A stretch of 7,761 nt of DNA from Campylobacteraceae bacterium (GTDB lineage: Bacteria; Campylobacterota; Campylobacteria; Campylobacterales; Campylobacteraceae): contig JAAYLJ010000080.1 in NCBI GenBank assembly GCA_012521935.1, positions 1-7,761 of the forward strand, read 5' to 3'. Numbering within the stretch: position 1 is the first letter of the stretch; every line of letters starts with the position of its first letter. Below, piece after piece: positions 6,266 through 7,761 of the stretch. A model generated the notes under the pieces. That model was not told the origin of the DNA, ran no database searches, and saw only the letters and a list, made by a program, of their open reading frames with translations. The position numbers were made by a program, and so were the translations under genes.

Positions 6266-6284
6266 GAGATATCTCTTTTATAAT
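6266..6284 (+). promoter_or_regulatory. palindrome plus TATAAT box upstream of leuD
   Basis: The perfect 10-bp palindrome GAGATATCTC (6266-6275) is followed three bases later by TATAAT (6279-6284). The box directly abuts the leuD ribosome site (AAGGA, 6285-6289), so a transcript starting at the usual distance would begin about four bases before the ATG and lack that site. It may be a weak promoter giving a nearly leaderless message, an operator, or chance in AT-rich DNA. Confidence 0.3.
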
Positions 6285-6294
6285 AAGGAAAAAA

Positions 6295-6789
6295 ATGGAA
6301 GCAATAAAGGGCAAAATTTGGCGCTTTGGAGATAATATAGACACTGATTTAATAATTGCAGCAAGATACTTAAATACTTCAGATCCACATGAGCTTGCAA
6401 AGCATGTGTTAGAAGACGCTGATCCAGATTTTGTAAATAAGTTAAGTAAAGGCGACATTATAGTTGCTGGGGAAAATTTTGGTTGTGGAAGCAGCAGAGA
6501 GCACGCTCCAATTGCTTTAAAAGCTGCTGGAGTGGCAGCGGTAGTTGCTAAAAGTTTTGCAAGAATATTTTATAGAAATGCTTTTAATATGGGACTCCCA
6601 ATATTTGAACTAAAAGAGGTTGATAAGTTAGAACAAGGCGAGATAATTTCAATTGATTTAAATGGTGGAAAAATCCAAACCAAAGATGAAGATTTTAACT
6701 TCTCTCCCATACCTCCATTTATGCAAGAGCTATTAAAAGAGGGTGGATTAATTCCATATGCAAAAGAGAAAATGAAAGAAGGAAAATAG
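6295..6789 (+). CDS. leuD: 3-isopropylmalate dehydratase small subunit
   Basis: A 164-residue small subunit of isopropylmalate isomerase, which with LeuC (4Fe-4S, not in this window) converts 2-isopropylmalate to 3-isopropylmalate in leucine synthesis. The size matches the compact bacterial/archaeal-type LeuD (about 160-170 residues) rather than the roughly 200-residue enterobacterial form. Motifs: RFGDNIDTDLI (10-20) and the substrate-binding loop NFGCGSSREHAP (61-72), followed by AAVVAKSFARIFYRNAFNMGLP (81-102). The start is the ATG at 6295, five bases after AAGGA; an ATG 33 bases further upstream in frame would add 11 residues outside the family's usual N-terminus. It follows the exporter gene by 65 bp, and leuB starts just after its stop. 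The substrate loop also occurs in homoaconitase and citraconate relatives, but leuB next door favours leucine. Confidence 0.95.
   Translation: MEAIKGKIWRFGDNIDTDLIIAARYLNTSDPHELAKHVLEDADPDFVNKLSKGDIIVAGENFGCGSSREHAPIALKAAGVAAVVAKSFARIFYRNAFNMGLPIFELKEVDKLEQGEIISIDLNGGKIQTKDEDFNFSPIPPFMQELLKEGGLIPYAKEKMKEGK
6779..6783 (+). promoter_or_regulatory. leuB ribosome binding site deciding a TTG start
   Basis: AAGGA within the last codons of leuD stands seven bases before the TTG at 6791. It supports TTG as the leuB start and suggests translational coupling between leuD and leuB. Confidence 0.75.
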
Positions 6790-6790
6790 T

Positions 6791-7761
6791 TTGAAACAGT
6801 ATAAAATTGCTCTTATTAGAGGGGATGGCATAGGCCCTGAGATTATAGATGAAGCTATAAAAGTGCTTGACGCGGTATCTAGTGAGGAAGGGTTTGAGTT
6901 AAACTACAATGATCTTTTGATGGGTGGCGCAGCAATTGATGTTTTAGGAGAGCCACTGCCTGAGGATACTGTGCAGGAGTGTTTGCAATCTGATGCTATT
7001 TTATTTGGGGCAATTGGCGGGGAAAAATGGGATAATTTACCAAGAGAGAAAAGACCAGAAACTGGGCTTTTAAAATTAAGAAAAGCATTAGGCGTTTTTG
7101 CAAATTTAAGGCCAGCAACCGTTTATGAAGAGTTAATAAATGCAAGTACACTAAAGCCTCAAGTTTTAAATGGTGTGGATATGATGGTTGTAAGAGAGTT
7201 AATTGGTGGGATATATTTTGGAACTCCTAGAGCAAAAGAGGAAGATAGAGCTTACAACACCATGGTTTACACAACCAAAGAGATAGATCAAATCGCAATA
7301 GCCGCTTTTGAAATAGCAATGAAAAGACGAAAGCAAGTCTGTTCAGTTGATAAAGCTAATGTTTTAGAAGTAAGTCAGCTTTGGAGAGAAAGAGTTGAAA
7401 TCATAGCTAAAAGCTACCCAGAGGTGAGCCTTTCACACATGTATGTAGATAATGCTGCTATGCAGCTTATAAAAAATCCAAAACAGTTTGATGTCATTTT
7501 AACAGGTAATATTTTTGGTGATATTTTAAGTGACGCTGCTAGCATGGTTAGCGGATCTATCGGACTTTTACCATCTGCTTCAATAGGTGGCAGAGTAGGG
7601 CTTTTTGAGCCAATTCATGGTTTAGCTCCAGATATTGCGGGGCAGGGAATTTCAAATCCAATTGCTACCATTTTATCGGCTGCTATGATGTTAAGATATG
7701 CTTTAAATGAAGAAGAGGCTGCTAAGAGAATCGAAAGAGCAGTAAAAGAGGTTTTAAAAGA
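6791..7761 (+). CDS. leuB: 3-isopropylmalate dehydrogenase (C-terminus cut by window edge)
   Basis: The first 323 codons of LeuB, which oxidises and decarboxylates 3-isopropylmalate to 2-oxoisocaproate with NAD+. The family runs to about 350-360 residues, so roughly 30-40 lie past the edge. GDGIGPE (11-17) sits at the expected distance from the TTG start. The active-site set is intact and shifted by three from the Thermus enzyme: Arg97, Arg107, Arg135, Tyr142, Lys188, Asp220, Asp244 and Asp248, with VRELIGGIYFG (134-144), DKANVLE (187-193) and GNIFGDILSD (239-248). The NAD-binding segment reads EPIHGLAPDIAG (273-284), with Leu where many LeuB proteins have Ser. The start is one base after the leuD stop. 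No ATG alternative preserves the N-terminal motif. Confidence 0.96.
   Translation, partial: MKQYKIALIRGDGIGPEIIDEAIKVLDAVSSEEGFELNYNDLLMGGAAIDVLGEPLPEDTVQECLQSDAILFGAIGGEKWDNLPREKRPETGLLKLRKALGVFANLRPATVYEELINASTLKPQVLNGVDMMVVRELIGGIYFGTPRAKEEDRAYNTMVYTTKEIDQIAIAAFEIAMKRRKQVCSVDKANVLEVSQLWRERVEIIAKSYPEVSLSHMYVDNAAMQLIKNPKQFDVILTGNIFGDILSDAASMVSGSIGLLPSASIGGRVGLFEPIHGLAPDIAGQGISNPIATILSAAMMLRYALNEEEAAKRIERAVKEVLK

Noticed and set aside
6262..6294. Upstream in-frame ATG giving leuD 11 more residues
   Set aside because: The ATG at 6295 has AAGGA at a proper distance and matches the usual LeuD N-terminus; the upstream ATG lacks a ribosome site.
6231..6458. 75-codon minus-strand frame over the start of leuD
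   Set aside because: Antisense to the conserved DNIDTD region of LeuD; no ribosome site or family resemblance.
1..7761. Mobile element, CRISPR array, tRNA/rRNA, phage or defence system
   Set aside because: No transposase, integrase, direct-repeat array, tRNA-like fold or toxin-antitoxin-like pair was seen; nearly all sequence is accounted for by ordinary genes.

Overview
The window looks like chromosome from a flagellated member of the Campylobacterota (the former Epsilonproteobacteria). The DNA is AT-rich. It has a 613-residue primary sigma factor, an adjacent flgF-flgG rod gene pair behind a sigma54-type promoter, and promoters with clear -10 boxes but no recognisable -35 boxes. I cannot name the genus from this sequence; a free-living, amino-acid-prototrophic relative of Sulfurimonas or a similar lineage is only a guess.

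Layout. Positions 1-673 (+) hold the 3' end of an AtpZ/AtpI-like small membrane protein, followed by a 1-nt stop/start overlap into a four-helix membrane protein of unknown function. That gene collides tail to tail with rpoD (670-2511, -), the two stop codons sharing the bases TTAA. A 171-bp divergent intergenic region (2512-2682) carries a TATAAT promoter for rpoD and, facing the other way, a near-consensus sigma54 promoter for flgF-flgG (2683-4281, +). After flgG come about 330 bp with two very short hydrophobic reading frames, then an extended -10 promoter. Next is a tight same-strand run of azlC-azlD (branched-chain amino acid exporter, 8-bp overlap), a LysE/RhtB-family exporter, leuD, and leuB, which runs off the right edge.

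How the genes work together. The left half joins housekeeping transcription (sigma70) to flagellar rod assembly (FlgF proximal rod, FlgG distal rod), each under a different sigma class and read from one shared control region. The right half places two unrelated amino-acid exporter families directly upstream of two leucine-biosynthesis genes. This suggests, without proving, that the exporters act on leucine, related branched-chain amino acids or their precursors.

No mobile element, CRISPR array, RNA gene, phage or defence gene was seen. I did not find an obviously novel system. The least explained items are the paired micro-ORFs after flgG, the unknown membrane protein at 179-673, and a 9-bp perfect inverted repeat inside that gene just beyond the rpoD stop.
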